From Synaphobranchus kaupii (Eukaryota > Chordata > Actinopteri > Anguilliformes > Synaphobranchidae), in NCBI GenBank assembly GCA_029718625.1, contig CM056377.1, positions 106,094,585 through 106,158,584 of the forward strand: DNA of 64,000 nucleotides, in the 5' to 3' direction. Position numbers and translations under genes: made by a program. Below the pieces are notes generated by a model. That model saw only the letters and a list, made by a program, of their open reading frames with translations, did not search any database and was not told where the DNA came from. This document shows, in pieces, positions 25,228-36,205 of the stretch (its first letter is position 1; each line of letters begins with the position of its first letter).

Positions 25228-25845
25228 CAGTACCAGTCAAAAGTTAGGACACACCTACTCATAGAAGACAAAACTATGAGATAACACAAATTAAATTATG
25301 CAAAGACCAAAAAAGTGTTAAACAAGTCAAAAAAGTATTTTTTTTATTTTAGATTCTTCAAAGTAGCCGCCCTTTGCCTTGATAACGGCTTTGCACATTA
25401 TTGCCATTCTCTCAACCAACTTCTGTGGTAAACAGGTATTCCACAGGTAAACAGGTGATGCTATCATGTATAAAAGGATACCAAAAGACTCTTTATATCT
25501 TATTTCCAGGTACTCTTAGAAGCGATACTATAACCTCTCTGCATTTTAATGGATCTCTATGGGAATTAGGGGGTTAAGATGTAGATTAAGCTGTAAATTA
25601 CATGGGAATAGTATGGAACCCATGTTTGGCTAAATGGCTGTAAGTCATCAAGGGTCTTAGGTATGAAACGAGCCCTAAACCATCACTCTGCTGCCAGTTA
25701 TGCAGTAGGTATGGATGGATCTTTTTAAGGGTTGTTTCTCCTGACTTATTTTTCCATAGAGTTCAATAGGAAAATGAGTCAGGAGAACTCATTAAAAAGA
25801 TCCATCCATATCTACTGCATATCTGACAGCAGAGTGTACTGTACA
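25228..25845. mobile_element. Tc1-type MITE, CAGTACCAGTCAAAAG family, right end lost
   Basis: It starts CAGTACCAGTCAAAAGTTAG after a TA (25226-25227) and follows the 9169 copy through the AACAGGTATTCCACAGGTAAA region. Then come both arms of the foldback core, meeting at CCATAGAGTTCAATAGGAAAATG. The sequence stops after GACAGCAGAGTG near 25838 without the right terminus, so it is truncated. Confidence 0.75.
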
Positions 25846-27442
25846 TAAAGTATATTTGTTAGTATTTATAGAGTATCTGAAAAGCACAATACATATACAA
25901 ATGACCCAGGTCTGAATGAATTATTTGCTGCTTGCTGTTTTTTTTTCTTTTATCAGTGCGGAATGTTTTAAATATACGTAGTTAAATATACGTATAACTG
26001 TCGTGCATAGTACTCCTTAATGACATGACCTTAATTCCTCTTGCAGGTGTTATGAACATAAAGATAATATCAGATATGACTGAATTAACACAAGAACAGT
26101 TGACCTTACACACAAAAAATATTGTTTAATTTCTGTAAAATGTGTGCTATATAGTAAGTATATGCAGAAACATTTGGTGTGCTTTGTCTTATTACATAAA
26201 TCACTCAATAAGGTTTAATGTAATATCACCTCTTAAGAAGTCTTAACTTGTCACAGTTATTTCAAATAAACAATGTTAAAAAATTGTGTGACGTGAATGT
26301 GAAGTATGAGTTAAAGGTTTCACTGCAAATTGTGTGATAGTCGTTACAGATGTAACCTATTCACATTCACGCTGTATGATCCAAAATCACTTGAATGCAG
26401 TTTTATTGAAGGCAGCTCTTGCAAACACAGATTAAGCAAACTGCAGATGTTTATAATACCATGTGGACTTGCTGACTTCTCCAAGAAGCCCCCATAAATA
26501 TCACAAGGATATTTCAGCTGGCACTGTAGCAGTTTAGCTTTCACTGCCACCATTGGGAAATACCTGGATTACAGACTGTGTCCCTGAACCATATCTGTAT
26601 GATTGGCACTCGACTGAATACTATTAGATGTTCCCTGCACCTCCATTATTAATTTGACAATTTGTTGCAAAATCAAATTAACCAGCAACAATCAATGAGT
26701 CACTCTTAGCAAAGACCTGACCATAGACTGAATCAAGTCCTATCATTATTTTTTTTATTTTTTTATTGCAACACTCACTGTTGTGAGGCTTGTCAGTGCT
26801 TGTCTTGCTTGGCACAATTATCATCAGCATTATTTTATCGCATGGGGACAAACAAGCCTTGACAGAGCTTATAATTGGATATTTCCTATATTGGTAGAGT
26901 GTGAATCAACAGGATGTTTACTGTGAGTGCATCTCTTTTTCACAAACAGGATTGTACCTGTATGGGATTTGTACTTTATTTCACAAAATCTTGACCAGTA
27001 ATACTGACGGACATAAAAAAAGCCAAACAATATCATATCCGAACCTCTCTGATCCAGGAAGGTTCACAGAGGTTGTCCCAGCTTACTGTTAGTTTTAAGC
27101 CCAGCAATAAAAATTGTAATGGTCCTGTGTACTGACAATACATACACCTATGTTATGTAACTGTTCTTCTTTATTGAGGAAAATAAGTGTTTATTGTGGC
27201 TCATGATATTCTCAGGTACCTTTACCATTTTAAAGTGCAAAGATGGCATGCAGCATAACTATCCAATGACAAATCCAAATAAACAACTAAATAATATCCA
27301 CTAGAAATTTTGACTTAAAGACAAGATATTCATATAATTTAAAGTAGTTTTATCAACATATCCACATAATAGAGGAATAGAGTGCATTTAAAGGATCACA
27401 CCATTTGTGGTAGCTCCCTAATGTACAGTACAATCATGCATA
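25846..27442. other. Intron sequence, no feature recognised
   Basis: AT-rich, no element seen. The last bases, CTTATGGG (27443-27450), are the target duplicated by the hAT element that follows. Confidence 0.4.
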
Positions 27443-27450
27443 CTTATGGG

Positions 27451-28826
27451 TAGGGTACGAATACCGAGTACTCAGGTTTGGGTACTTGCCGATACCGTTT
27501 ACCAATAAATACTTTTAATAATATTGCATTTTTTTCTGTTACCATAAAAGTGAGAGCACTGGTTTTGAAGAAGCTGGAGTGTTTATTATTTTTCCATAGA
27601 TTCTTGTGTTCACTCCTTTATCAAAAAGAACACAAAACTCTCACTGAGTTCCACTAAAATATGAATGGTAACTGCCACCTCCAATAAACAAACACAGAAC
27701 TGTCACTCAGTTGCAATGAAACATAACGTGGACTTGTAGCCACGTATCATTAAAACAGTCTATGAAGCTGTAAAATTTAAATAAAATGTTGCCCAGGTTA
27801 TAGTCAATTTGGAATTTAATTTGTTTTTTACCATGGTTTTCTTCCATCAAAAACTTATTAGCAAATTTTTTTCTAAAGCCACACACACTCATGCAACGGT
27901 GTTTCCCCTAGACTTTTTCCAGCAGCGGTGGGGATTAATAGCTTTGCCTAACGTGAGCCCCAAGCACCTTCTGACACTGATATGATTACTCAAAGAACAT
28001 TTTGATGTTAAGCCCTATCTGGACTGAATTTTTATAGGGGAAGGAGTAATGCAGTCTATAACGGAGCAAGTGAGTCGTTTCAGTTCAGATTTCACGGATG
28101 GCACATGAAACAAACACAAAAATAGTTAATCTCACAACCCAAGTGGAATCACAAACAGAATCAATTTGGAAGCAGGACAGATCTATTCAATTTAAAAATA
28201 CAAACAACAAACTAGCATAGCCTACATACAATAATGATTTTGATGGCACAAGACGATTCTATCTGTGCCTTTGTATTCTTTTAGAATGTGTTTTTAAAGG
28301 CACAAGTTCTGAAAAAGTGGCAAGACTAGGCGCAGCTATGCTAAGGACAATTTTGGGCTATGCCACATTAGCTAGACTAGCTAGATTGACATTGGTAGCA
28401 GTTAGCTAATTATTTTAGTAATGTTTGTCAATGTTTAGACATTTAGCTACTTAAATTAAAAAAATAGATTAAGCCTCAGAAGTCATTTTGTAAATTCTAT
28501 CGATGAATGTAAACTACTTTAAGCTCTTTTAGCTCTTCTACCTTCTCCTCCTTGTCTTTATCATCCACTCAAGAGATTGACAGACTAGGCCATCATTCAC
28601 CTCACAAACCAAACACTCCCGCCTCAGGAAAACACGCATTTGTTTTAAGACACAGGCAGAATGGTGTGTGACAGCGATTATGTGTAAGTCTATGTCCGGG
28701 ATGCCTGCCTGGTTTATAAGCAGGGATACCAAAAAGATATCATCATCATCGGGCAGGCTTTGCCCTGATGTGAATAGTGATGAATACTAACAGTCTGTCG
28801 TGCTTACCAGTATCGGTGCATCCCTA
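27451..28826. mobile_element. hAT-type transposon, non-autonomous
   Basis: The ends TAGGGTACGAATACCGAG and, inverted, TAGGGATGCACCGATACTGG are imperfect inverted repeats. They are flanked by an exact 8-bp duplication CTTATGGG (27443-27450 and 28827-28834), which is diagnostic for hAT insertion. The 1376-bp interior has no hAT transposase or BED finger that I can read. The interior includes GTTTCCCCTAGACTTTTTCC (about 27901), a phrase seen again near 46303, so it may carry a second inserted repeat. Confidence 0.85.
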
Positions 28827-29227
28827 CTTATGGGTCAATAACAGCTTTATATTAAAGTACTTCCAAACCAATGATTTTTCTCTTCTATTTTTCCTTTTTT
28901 GGCAGCAACTCGACGCTATGTGACATTGTTGGTATCGGCTCTGGGTATCCGAGTATGAACAGAGTTTTTATTATTATTATTTATAATAATAAACCTTTAT
29001 TTAACCAGGCAGGACACTTAATAACAAATTCTTATTTACAAGGATGGCCTGACAAGAGGCAAGAGTACATAAGCACAGTAGAGTACATAAGCACAGTAGA
29101 GTACATAAGCGCAGTAGAGTACATGTGCGCAGTAGAGTACATAAGCACAGTAGAGTACATGTGCACAGTAACGGACCCGATACCGGATACCAGTATCGGT
29201 GCATCCCTACTTATGGGTCAATGACAG
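28827..29227. repeat. Segment carrying a second copy of the hAT end and its flank
   Basis: The text CCAGTATCGGTGCATCCCTA followed by CTTATGGGTCAATAACAG at 28807-28844 recurs at 29188-29226 with one change (AATGACAG). So both the transposon end and the host flank are present twice in direct orientation, about 382 bp apart. The unit between them contains a dispersed fish repeat (ACCTTTATTTAACCAGGCAG, about 28994-29013) and an 18-bp minisatellite. A tandem duplication or template-switch event explains it best. Confidence 0.7.
29062..29169. repeat. 18-bp minisatellite, 6 units
   Basis: Six consecutive copies of AGAGTACATAAGCACAGT with scattered changes (CATGTGCG in unit 4, CATGTGCA in unit 6). 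The unit is a multiple of three, so all frames stay open across it; the predicted peptides are artefacts. Confidence 0.95.
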
Positions 29228-29870
29228 ATAAGGCTGTCAAAGGGGCAAAAAATGTGTTTTGTACACTTGAGTGTCCTCTATGAATTTGATTTACTTGCAA
29301 ATTCACAATAATGTTTTTAAACTAGATCAATAACTTGAACTGGAAATGGGGCCCCTAAATATCAATATTTAGACTGATGTAAAAAAAATTGTAATTATAG
29401 TACCACAAATAATGTTGTGCCTTTTACAAGATGTCTGTTATTTTTTATGATCTTCAGTTACAAAAATTTCCATAAGGAAATTAAATCAATTTGAAATTTG
29501 GAGAAAATGTTTTCTCTCTTGTAGAGATCTTATGATATTATTGTTGTACATCTCAGTCAACAAATTGTTATTATACTTTATAATTAAATAACAAGAAATT
29601 GTGATTATGCTTTATAATTATATATACATGTATTGGTTATTTGGATGCCAATAATTAAACAGCCTCTGTGGCCTCTATCTGGGAACTTCCTACCATTACC
29701 GTTGATTCATGACATCTTATTCAAATTCTGAAAAGGACTCTTGTTAGTTAACTCTTAGTTCTGTTAACCATACCCAGTTGAGAGCCTGTTAGGGGTACTG
29801 TGGCTCCCACATCAACTTAAAAACATGACAACAAAAACAACAGACATCTGACATACTCTGTGCTGTGGTT
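29228..29870. other. Intron sequence, no feature recognised
   Basis: AT-rich, unassigned. Confidence 0.4.
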
Positions 29871-29960
29871 TCAGACCATGCCGGTGCCAGCTGTGACTGG
29901 CAGCCCCACAGGGCAGTGCATAATTGGCTGTAGCACCGTTGGGGACAAAAGGATCTTGGT
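29871..29960 (+). repeat. SINE-like repeat, family S1, fragment
   Basis: CCATGCCGGTGCCAGCTGTG, then ACTGGCAGCCCCACAGGGCAG and GCATAATTGGCTG match the middle of the family S1 copies at 7583 and 60425 (GTGCTGACTGTGGCCAGTAG...GCAATTG). Head and tail are missing. Confidence 0.4.
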
Positions 29961-30008
29961 TGCCAGGATACCCATGTCTCATCAGAAACCATAGCCCAGA
30001 GCTTCATC

Positions 30009-30848
30009 AGCCACAGCCCAGAGCAGCAGCAGTCAGAGCCCGGAGCAGCAGCACTCACAGCCCAGAGCAGCAGCAGTCACAGCCCGGAGCAGCAGGAGTC
30101 ACAGCCCAGAGCAGCAGCAGTCACAGCCCGGAGCAGCAGCAGCCACAGCCCGGAGCAGCAGCAGTCACAGCCCAGATCAGCAGCAGCCACAGCCCAGAGC
30201 AGCAGCAGTCACAGCCCAGAGCAGCAGCAGTCACAGCCCAGAGCAGCAGCAGTCACAGCCCAGATCAGCAGCAGCCACAGCCCAGAGCAGCAGCAGTCAC
30301 AGCCTAGAGCAGCAGCAGCCACAGCCCAGAGCAGCAGCAGTCACAGCCTAGAGCAGCAGCAGCCACAGCCCAGAGCAGCAGCACTCACAGCCCAGAGCAG
30401 CAGCAGCCACAGCCCAGAGCAGCAGCAGTCACAGCCCAGAGCAGCAGCAGCCACAGCCCAGAGCAGCAGCAGTCACAGCCCAGGGCAGCAGCAGTCACAG
30501 CCCAGAGCAGCAGCAGCCACAGCCCAGAGCAGCAGCAGTCACAGCCCAGAGCAGCAGCACTCACAGCCCAGAGCAGCAGCAGCCACAGCCCAGAGCAGCA
30601 GCAGTCACAGCCTAGAGCAGCATCAGCCACAGCCCAGAGCAGCAGCACTCACAGCCCAGAGCAGCAGCAGCCACAGCCCAGAGCAGCAGCAGTCACAGCC
30701 CAGAGCAGCAGCAGTCACAGCCCAGAGCAGCAACAGCCACAGCCCAGAGCAGCAGCACTCACAGCCCAGAGCAGCAGCAGTCACAGCCTAGAGCAGCAGC
30801 AGTCACAGCCCAGAGCAGCAGCAGCCACAGCCCAGAGCAGCAGAAGCC
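30009..30848. repeat. 22-bp minisatellite, about 38 units
   Basis: Unit CACAGCCCAGAGCAGCAGCAGT, with the last base alternating T/C and CCCGG, CCTAG and GATCAG variants that form higher-order patterns. Since 22 is not a multiple of three, translation cycles through three frames and returns after 66 bases, giving long open frames rich in Gln, Ser, Pro and Ala on one strand and Leu, Cys and Trp on the other. These are not genes. The array runs directly into a decayed Tc1 transposase. Confidence 0.95.
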
Positions 30849-31469
30849 CAGAGCAACAGCAGCACGATCACCAAAACTGGACGATAAGATTGGAAAAATG
30901 TCACCTGTTCTGACAAATCTCAATTTCAGCTGTGACCTGCAGATGGTAAGGTCATAATTTGGCATAAACACCATGAATCCTTGGATACATCCTGCCTTAT
31001 GTCAATGGTGCAGGCTCGTGGTGGTGGTGTAATTGTGTGGGGAATGTTTTCTTGGCACATTAGGCTCCTTCAAACCAAATGAACATCTTTTGAACGCCAC
31101 AGCATACCGAAGCATTGTTGCTGACCATGCATTCCTTTATTGCCGCAGTCTACCCTTTTTCAAATGGATGCTTCCAGCTGGCCATGTCACAATGCAGCCT
31201 CATCTCAAGCTGGTTCCACAAACATGACAGTGACTTCAGGTTACTCCAATAACCTGCACAGTCCCAAGATTTCAATCCCATAGAGCACATTTGGATTATT
31301 AGGAGTAGGAGGTTTGCAGGAACTGCATGATGCTATCTAGTCAGCATGGAATCCTGAAGGAATGTTTCCAGCACCTTGTTGAATCCATGCCGCAAATAAT
31401 TCAGGCTGTTCTGCAGGTGAAGGGGGTCCTACCCAGTACTAGATAGGTGTAATAAGTGGTCACTGAGTG
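30849..31469 (+). pseudogene. Decayed Tc1-family transposase and 3' end
   Basis: The order of blocks follows the second half of a Tc1 transposon common in fish: HDHQNW-like start at 30867, NLNFSCDLQMV, INTMNPWIHPALCQW, a run of Val, then CGECFLGTL, TAYRSIVADH, the SHRAHLDY remnant of the third catalytic block near 31275-31300 and ECFQHLVESMP near 31360-31390. It ends with GTGGTCACTGAGTG before TA (31470-31471), the terminal repeat. Stops and shifts occur throughout. The N-terminal half is absent, its place being taken by the 22-bp minisatellite. Confidence 0.8.
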
Positions 31470-31471
31470 TA

Positions 31472-32034
31472 TACATACTGCATGTATCAAGCTGTCATTG
31501 GCATGCTGCTGGACTGTGTTCCATTAACTACGCAAGTGAACTGAAGTTATTCATCAGTGTGTTGCTGTAACTTAGAGAAAAGGGATAAGCTTAAAGATGC
31601 TACTGGCAGGAAATAATTATCACTGCAGGAACAGGTCAACAGCTGCATAGCAATTATAGCTGCAACTTCTCTAGTTCACTGAAACTCAAGTTGTAACAGT
31701 AAAGGTAATTTTCTTTACAGTAGATGTATAATGAACCAATTATTTTATTTTTCTACTTCTGGCTCCATGATTCATACAGCAGTGGTGAACAGACATCATT
31801 TGGCAAATGTGTTAAATGAGAAGAAATCTCGCATCAGTTTAGATTAGTTTCTTGTATGCATCTGGTTGCATTTGTGATATTCCAGAAGTAATTTAGTCAA
31901 TTTTATTTTACGGCAATGGCCAGGTCAGGCTTTTGTTCAGTAAACAAATAATAGATCTGTAAGACTTTACAGTTAAATGCCACTTGTTAGAGCCATTTTA
32001 TGTTGTTGCACCACGAATATTACTCTGTATGTTA

Positions 32035-32036
<2 letters not shown>
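31472..32036. other. Intron sequence, no feature recognised
   Basis: AT-rich and unassigned, up to the AAT microsatellite. Confidence 0.4.

Positions 32037-32069
<33 letters not shown>
32037..32069. repeat. (AAT)n microsatellite, about 11 units
   Basis: Uninterrupted AAT units. Confidence 0.95.
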
Positions 32070-32071
<2 letters not shown>

Positions 32072-32163
32072 CATAATTACAACAAAAACATCTGACATAA
32101 GACAATATCTGTTTTCCCATTTTAATTCCCATTAAACAAAAAAAAATACTTGGCTTACCACCT

Positions 32164-32379
32164 ATGATCTCCTGGCAGCAGGCATTATTATACAGGAGTT
32201 CACAGCGAACTTTGGAATTCCTGGGGTTCTGCCCCAGCAGAGAATGCTCTTGTAGCCTATATGTGAAATGTAAGGGAGCCCACTCCATCAAGATCCATGA
32301 GATTTGTGATGCTGACACATGTAACCTTACACGTCGCAAATTATCCCGGATAAAGCTACGACTGTATATTGGCCAATAG
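32164..32379 (+). pseudogene. Possible HARBI1-like fragment
   Basis: The + frame reads KCKGAHSIKIHEICDAD around 32269-32319, which resembles the RKGxHSINVQxxCDAD block of Harbinger nucleases. Little on either side supports it and no terminal repeats were found. It may be an old Harbinger remnant or chance similarity. Confidence 0.35.
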
Positions 32380-33699
32380 TTCCTGCAATCTTCCAGGCGG
32401 CCAATCTTCTGTTAGGCGACAATAGCTGTCCATTAAAAACTTTGCTGATAACACCTATATCATGCCTATATATCAATGTGTGAATTGTCATTCAATCTAA
32501 AACTCACAATAAAACACGCACTGCAGTAGACAAAGTGCTGAAAATGTGCTTCAGATGTCTGGATCATAAGACAGGTGGAACATTACAATACAGCCCTCTT
32601 CATCAGCCTGTAAGTAAATGGAATGGTTTTGATTGAAAAAGTTCAAAGCTTTGTCCAGTGAATATTGCATTCCATAACTGAACAACACGATTTTAAAGCA
32701 AACTAATAGTCTAATTAAGGAAAATTGACTTTTCTTTCATTCAAAATGAAAACAAATTTGCAGCACATTACATTCAGAGTTGAGATAAGCACACGCAAAT
32801 GGGACTTACTCCTGAAATTCTGTGTAGCTAAAGCTATTTGTGATTCAGACATTTGACTAATCCGCTGTTTTAAGCATCTCTCCAGTATATACAGTATGTG
32901 TCAATACGCGCGCGGGGGTGGAGATTTGATGAAAATGAGGCGTGTCTGCAAGATACACATAATCAGTTTTCACTTAATAATTTTTTTCCACGCAACTTTG
33001 TTCTGGAAAAAAAGGTGGTCTATGTCTAGTGCCACCAATAGATGATTATGAAAAATGCAGCATCTTTCCCAAAAATGGATATTAGAATGAGTGCATGTTC
33101 TTTGAAAAAGATATTGGTTTTTATTTTCCTTTGTGTAGTCTACTTACAATTATCAAAGAGCTGTCATAAAAACGAAAATATGTAAAAGTAGGGATTGACT
33201 GTCTGGTATGTAATAACAGACCAATATTAGATGGATTCATTGATAGACAGTGTTTGGATCATAATTGCTTTGACAGAGAGACGATTTTGTAGTCTACTTG
33301 TGTGAGCACAGCTGCTCCAAAATTATTAGGATGTATTAATATGTTCACTGCATGCCTATACCCCGTCACGCAAGGGCAACTAGGATGCGCAAATGCGGTT
33401 ATTAAAGGTAATGTCACTGACACGTTGAAAACGCATAACCCCACAAACATTTTTTTTGTAGATACCTGCCAACCTGGGGGGCAGGTACAAGAAACAGATA
33501 ATTAAAATATCATGCCCTGTGCCACCCAAATTTTGAGATAATCACCTGCGCAACACAAGTTAGAATACGGCGTAAGTCAGCTTGCGTTAAATCTGCGCAG
33601 GAGAGGCACTTAAGCGCATGACTTAAGTCGGCCATCTCTGAATCCGGCTCTTAATTCTGTGAATTTTAATGCCACATATTCTCTGCATGTGCACTTTAA
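32380..33699. other. Intron sequence with Harbinger-like words
   Basis: Mostly unassigned. At about 33545-33650 the sequence becomes rich in GCGTAAGTCAGCTTGCG and CTTAAGCGCATGACTTAAG words, the last a near palindrome, resembling Harbinger subterminal repeats; no clear end was found. Confidence 0.35.
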
Positions 33700-33976
33700 C
33701 TTTGTACATGAGCAGGTCTGTTTTTTCACCAGCTGTAGGTACATCACTCTTTTCACAGTCTTACTAAATCCATCATTATATTAGCAATCCGTCAAGGGGC
33801 AAACGCAGGTGGCTTTTAATGGGAATTGGGAGATGTTACTCTCACAACCAATTAATGAATAGACTACGTTCAACCCATCTGAACTTTGCACTCAATTTAT
33901 CCTCTGTCTAACAAAAGTGGACTTGGACACGCCCTAAATGCACTTGCGCCATGATCAGATCATCAAGCTAGAGCCC
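33700..33976. mobile_element. Harbinger-type MITE, right-hand part
   Basis: From about 33790 the order GCAATCCGTCAAGG, CTTTTAATGGGAATTGGGA, ACCAATTAATGAATAGACTA, GTGGACTTGGACACGCCCTA and the end TAGAGCCC matches 42181-42430 of the complete MITE. The left end is missing or too diverged. Confidence 0.65.
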
Positions 33977-34814
33977 TAGGTGTCTTAATGTGTACAAAAG
34001 TAGCTGATGAGTGATTGGCTTTTGTTCGTAAGCTTGGATTGTCATAACAGGTAGCATTAATAACGGTTGGCTCTGTTGGCTATAGACCGCAAAAAGTTTA
34101 TTTTCTATCAACTTTTTAAATGCAATTGACCCTTTGTACCCGAATGTTGGGGAAATTATTGAAAGGGGAAATGTTCTAATGCTTAGCAACTGTTGCTAGC
34201 CTCTACTTCCTCTGACAACACAACAAACCATGCAACTATTTGCATGGTTTGTTGACATAAATTCAGCGTATACTGTCAGCTAACTTTTATCTTAAGGTGT
34301 GCCTGGCTGGGGAACATGCAACAGTGATTCTCGCTACAGCTCAATCAATTTTTTTACGTTCCCTAAGCCTAAAAGTCAATTGGAGAAATGTAAACAGTGG
34401 ATTTGGTTATTTCGACGACCACACTGGCAGCTGAATGTCAACAACATCGATATATAACGTTGCCTTGATATATGGTCAACAATACCAGCGACACATGTTT
34501 GCTCCAAGGTAGTCTAATTAAGTCATGTTTCATTAACAAAAGTTGTGATAGGCATACTTAACGTTGCATGAGTTAGCTAACGTTAGTTAACTAATTATTA
34601 CTTAGTAGTTGTTTAGACCTAATGTTAACTATGTTAGCTAGCCTACTAGATGTAACGTTAACATACACCATAAGCAGGTACGGATCTAAACTGGCAGGAG
34701 GTTCAGCTTCTCTCTCTTCCTCTGAGATCGGTAACACTTTGCTTCAATGTTCTTGGCGATAACTTGCACGTTATTATTTCTATCCAAATAATATAAATAA
34801 ATTAATAAACAAAT
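33977..34814. other. Intron sequence with a perfect short hairpin
   Basis: CAACAAACCATGCAA (34221-34235) and TTGCATGGTTTGTTG (34240-34254) form a perfect 15-bp stem with a 4-base loop. Nearby, 34440-34680 repeats AACGTTA and GTTAGCTAAC words. Nothing else is recognised. Confidence 0.6.
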
Positions 34815-35533
34815 AGGGGGGAGCGTAAGGTTCGGAGAACCAAGCGCCACAACCAAGGGATCTAAAAGTGTATATCGTGAGAAATACACCACTAAGCGGA
34901 CAGCTCCGCAGTAGAAGGGGAAATGAAACAAAAACAATGGGAATCAAAACCTCCCGGCGTAAGCCAACACAAAACAACCCCAAAAGAGGGCAAACTCGGT
35001 GATCGCGAGTAATAAAACAACAAAAGACCCTCACGCTCTCACACAAGATGCGTATAACTGGAGGTCAGAGAAAAACAAAAGAAAGCCAGTGTAACAAGGG
35101 CGAAATAAACTAAATAGAAATAGAACCTGTTACCTACAGCTCTAGGTGTGAAGGAGCTGAACAAAAGGGAACAGGTAGATGAGTATAAAAGGATAAAGAG
35201 AGAAAAGGAAACAAAAAAACTAAATAAATCTTTACCCTAACTCTTAACCGGACTACCAACGTTTCTTATTTGTAACAACCAGAAACGTAGAGACCGCTAT
35301 CCTTTACCTTACCGACTTCGATGTCAAATAGCAAAGACAATATCGAAGCGTCGGAAAGGCGGAAGTCCTGGGCTATTTATAACCGGCAGGAAATCCAAAA
35401 CAGGTGAAAGGAATAATTGCTGGGCGAGATTCAAACACCGAAACGGAGGCAGAAAAATCCGATAGATTGCCCCGATGTCTCCAAAAGAAAGAACGACCGC
35501 AAAAACAATCGGAGGCTGCCAGAAACCATGACA
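34815..35533 (-). mobile_element. Solo LTR of a Gypsy/ERV-type retroelement, 5'-diverged copy
   Basis: It shares ordered blocks with the clean LTR at 57200-57905: GGAGAACCAAGCGCC, GGATCTAAAAGTG, CCTCACGCTCTCA, GAAGGAGCTGAACAAA, AAAGGCGGAAGT, the TATA region (CTATTTATAA, so TATAAATAG on the minus strand) and the end AACCATGACA. The end nearest 34815 has lost its terminal bases. No internal gag-pol sequence is present. I describe it only as a regulatory-terminal remnant; no proteins are encoded. Confidence 0.75.
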
Positions 35534-36119
35534 CCTACATTAACCTACTGTCGCCTATACAATATAGCTACTATAGTAACAGCTACGGCTACTACAGTAA
35601 GTTTTCGCAATGACAGTCATTGAAGCCTACAGTGAAGTCTTTCCATTAAACTTGATATTTTATCAGTTGGTTTAGAAACTACTGGAGAATCAGACGTCGA
35701 ATAGTGTTATGAATGTTAGGGCTCACTCGAGCTGGTGAGGATGGAGCAAGGAAGGACACTTTTCAGAGCCATATGCTTGTTACACTACAAGGCCGTTTCT
35801 ACGTAGTTATCTTGTAATGATCAAAGAAAGTGTCCAGGGTGGCATAACTGAGGGTCTCCTGATTAGTCTTGGCCATTTTATTTTTTAGTTGATCAATAGG
35901 TATAAAAGCTAGTGGAGTTTGAGTTTCATAGTTTGAATGGTTTGAATGGTTCCCTATGGGATGGATGGACGTTCGTAATGCTTGTCTGAGTATACAACAG
36001 TAACTAAGGGGAGCGGGGCTTAGCAAAGGGTCAATTTCAAGAGGAAGCAAGATATAAGCTTTTATTTTCAAGGTACTGTAAGTAATGGACTAATAGCTAA
36101 CTGCCCAGCTTATAAAAAA
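35534..36119. other. Intron sequence, no feature recognised
   Basis: AT-rich and unassigned. Confidence 0.4.
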
Positions 36120-36205
36120 CTAGACCAATTGCGCCCTGCATGGTTGTGGGGCTCATCCAAGCACCACAGGGTGGTGCCTTGACAGAGTGAGCCACCCAGC
36201 AGCCC
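36120..36205 (-). repeat. SINE-like repeat, family S1, 5' fragment
   Basis: On the minus strand it reads GGCTGCTGGGTGGCTCACTC, then a GTGGTGCTTGGATGAGCCCC block. This matches the head of the copies at 60865 (minus) and 7583 (plus). Confidence 0.6.

Noticed and set aside
30009..30848. CRISPR-like regular repeats
   Set aside because: Units are directly adjacent without unique spacers and the DNA is vertebrate; it is a minisatellite.
29924..30974. Long open frames rich in Gln/Ser/Pro/Ala (plus strand) and Leu/Cys/Trp (minus strand)
   Set aside because: They are translations of the 22-bp minisatellite, which cycles through all three frames; no start context, splice sites or domain.
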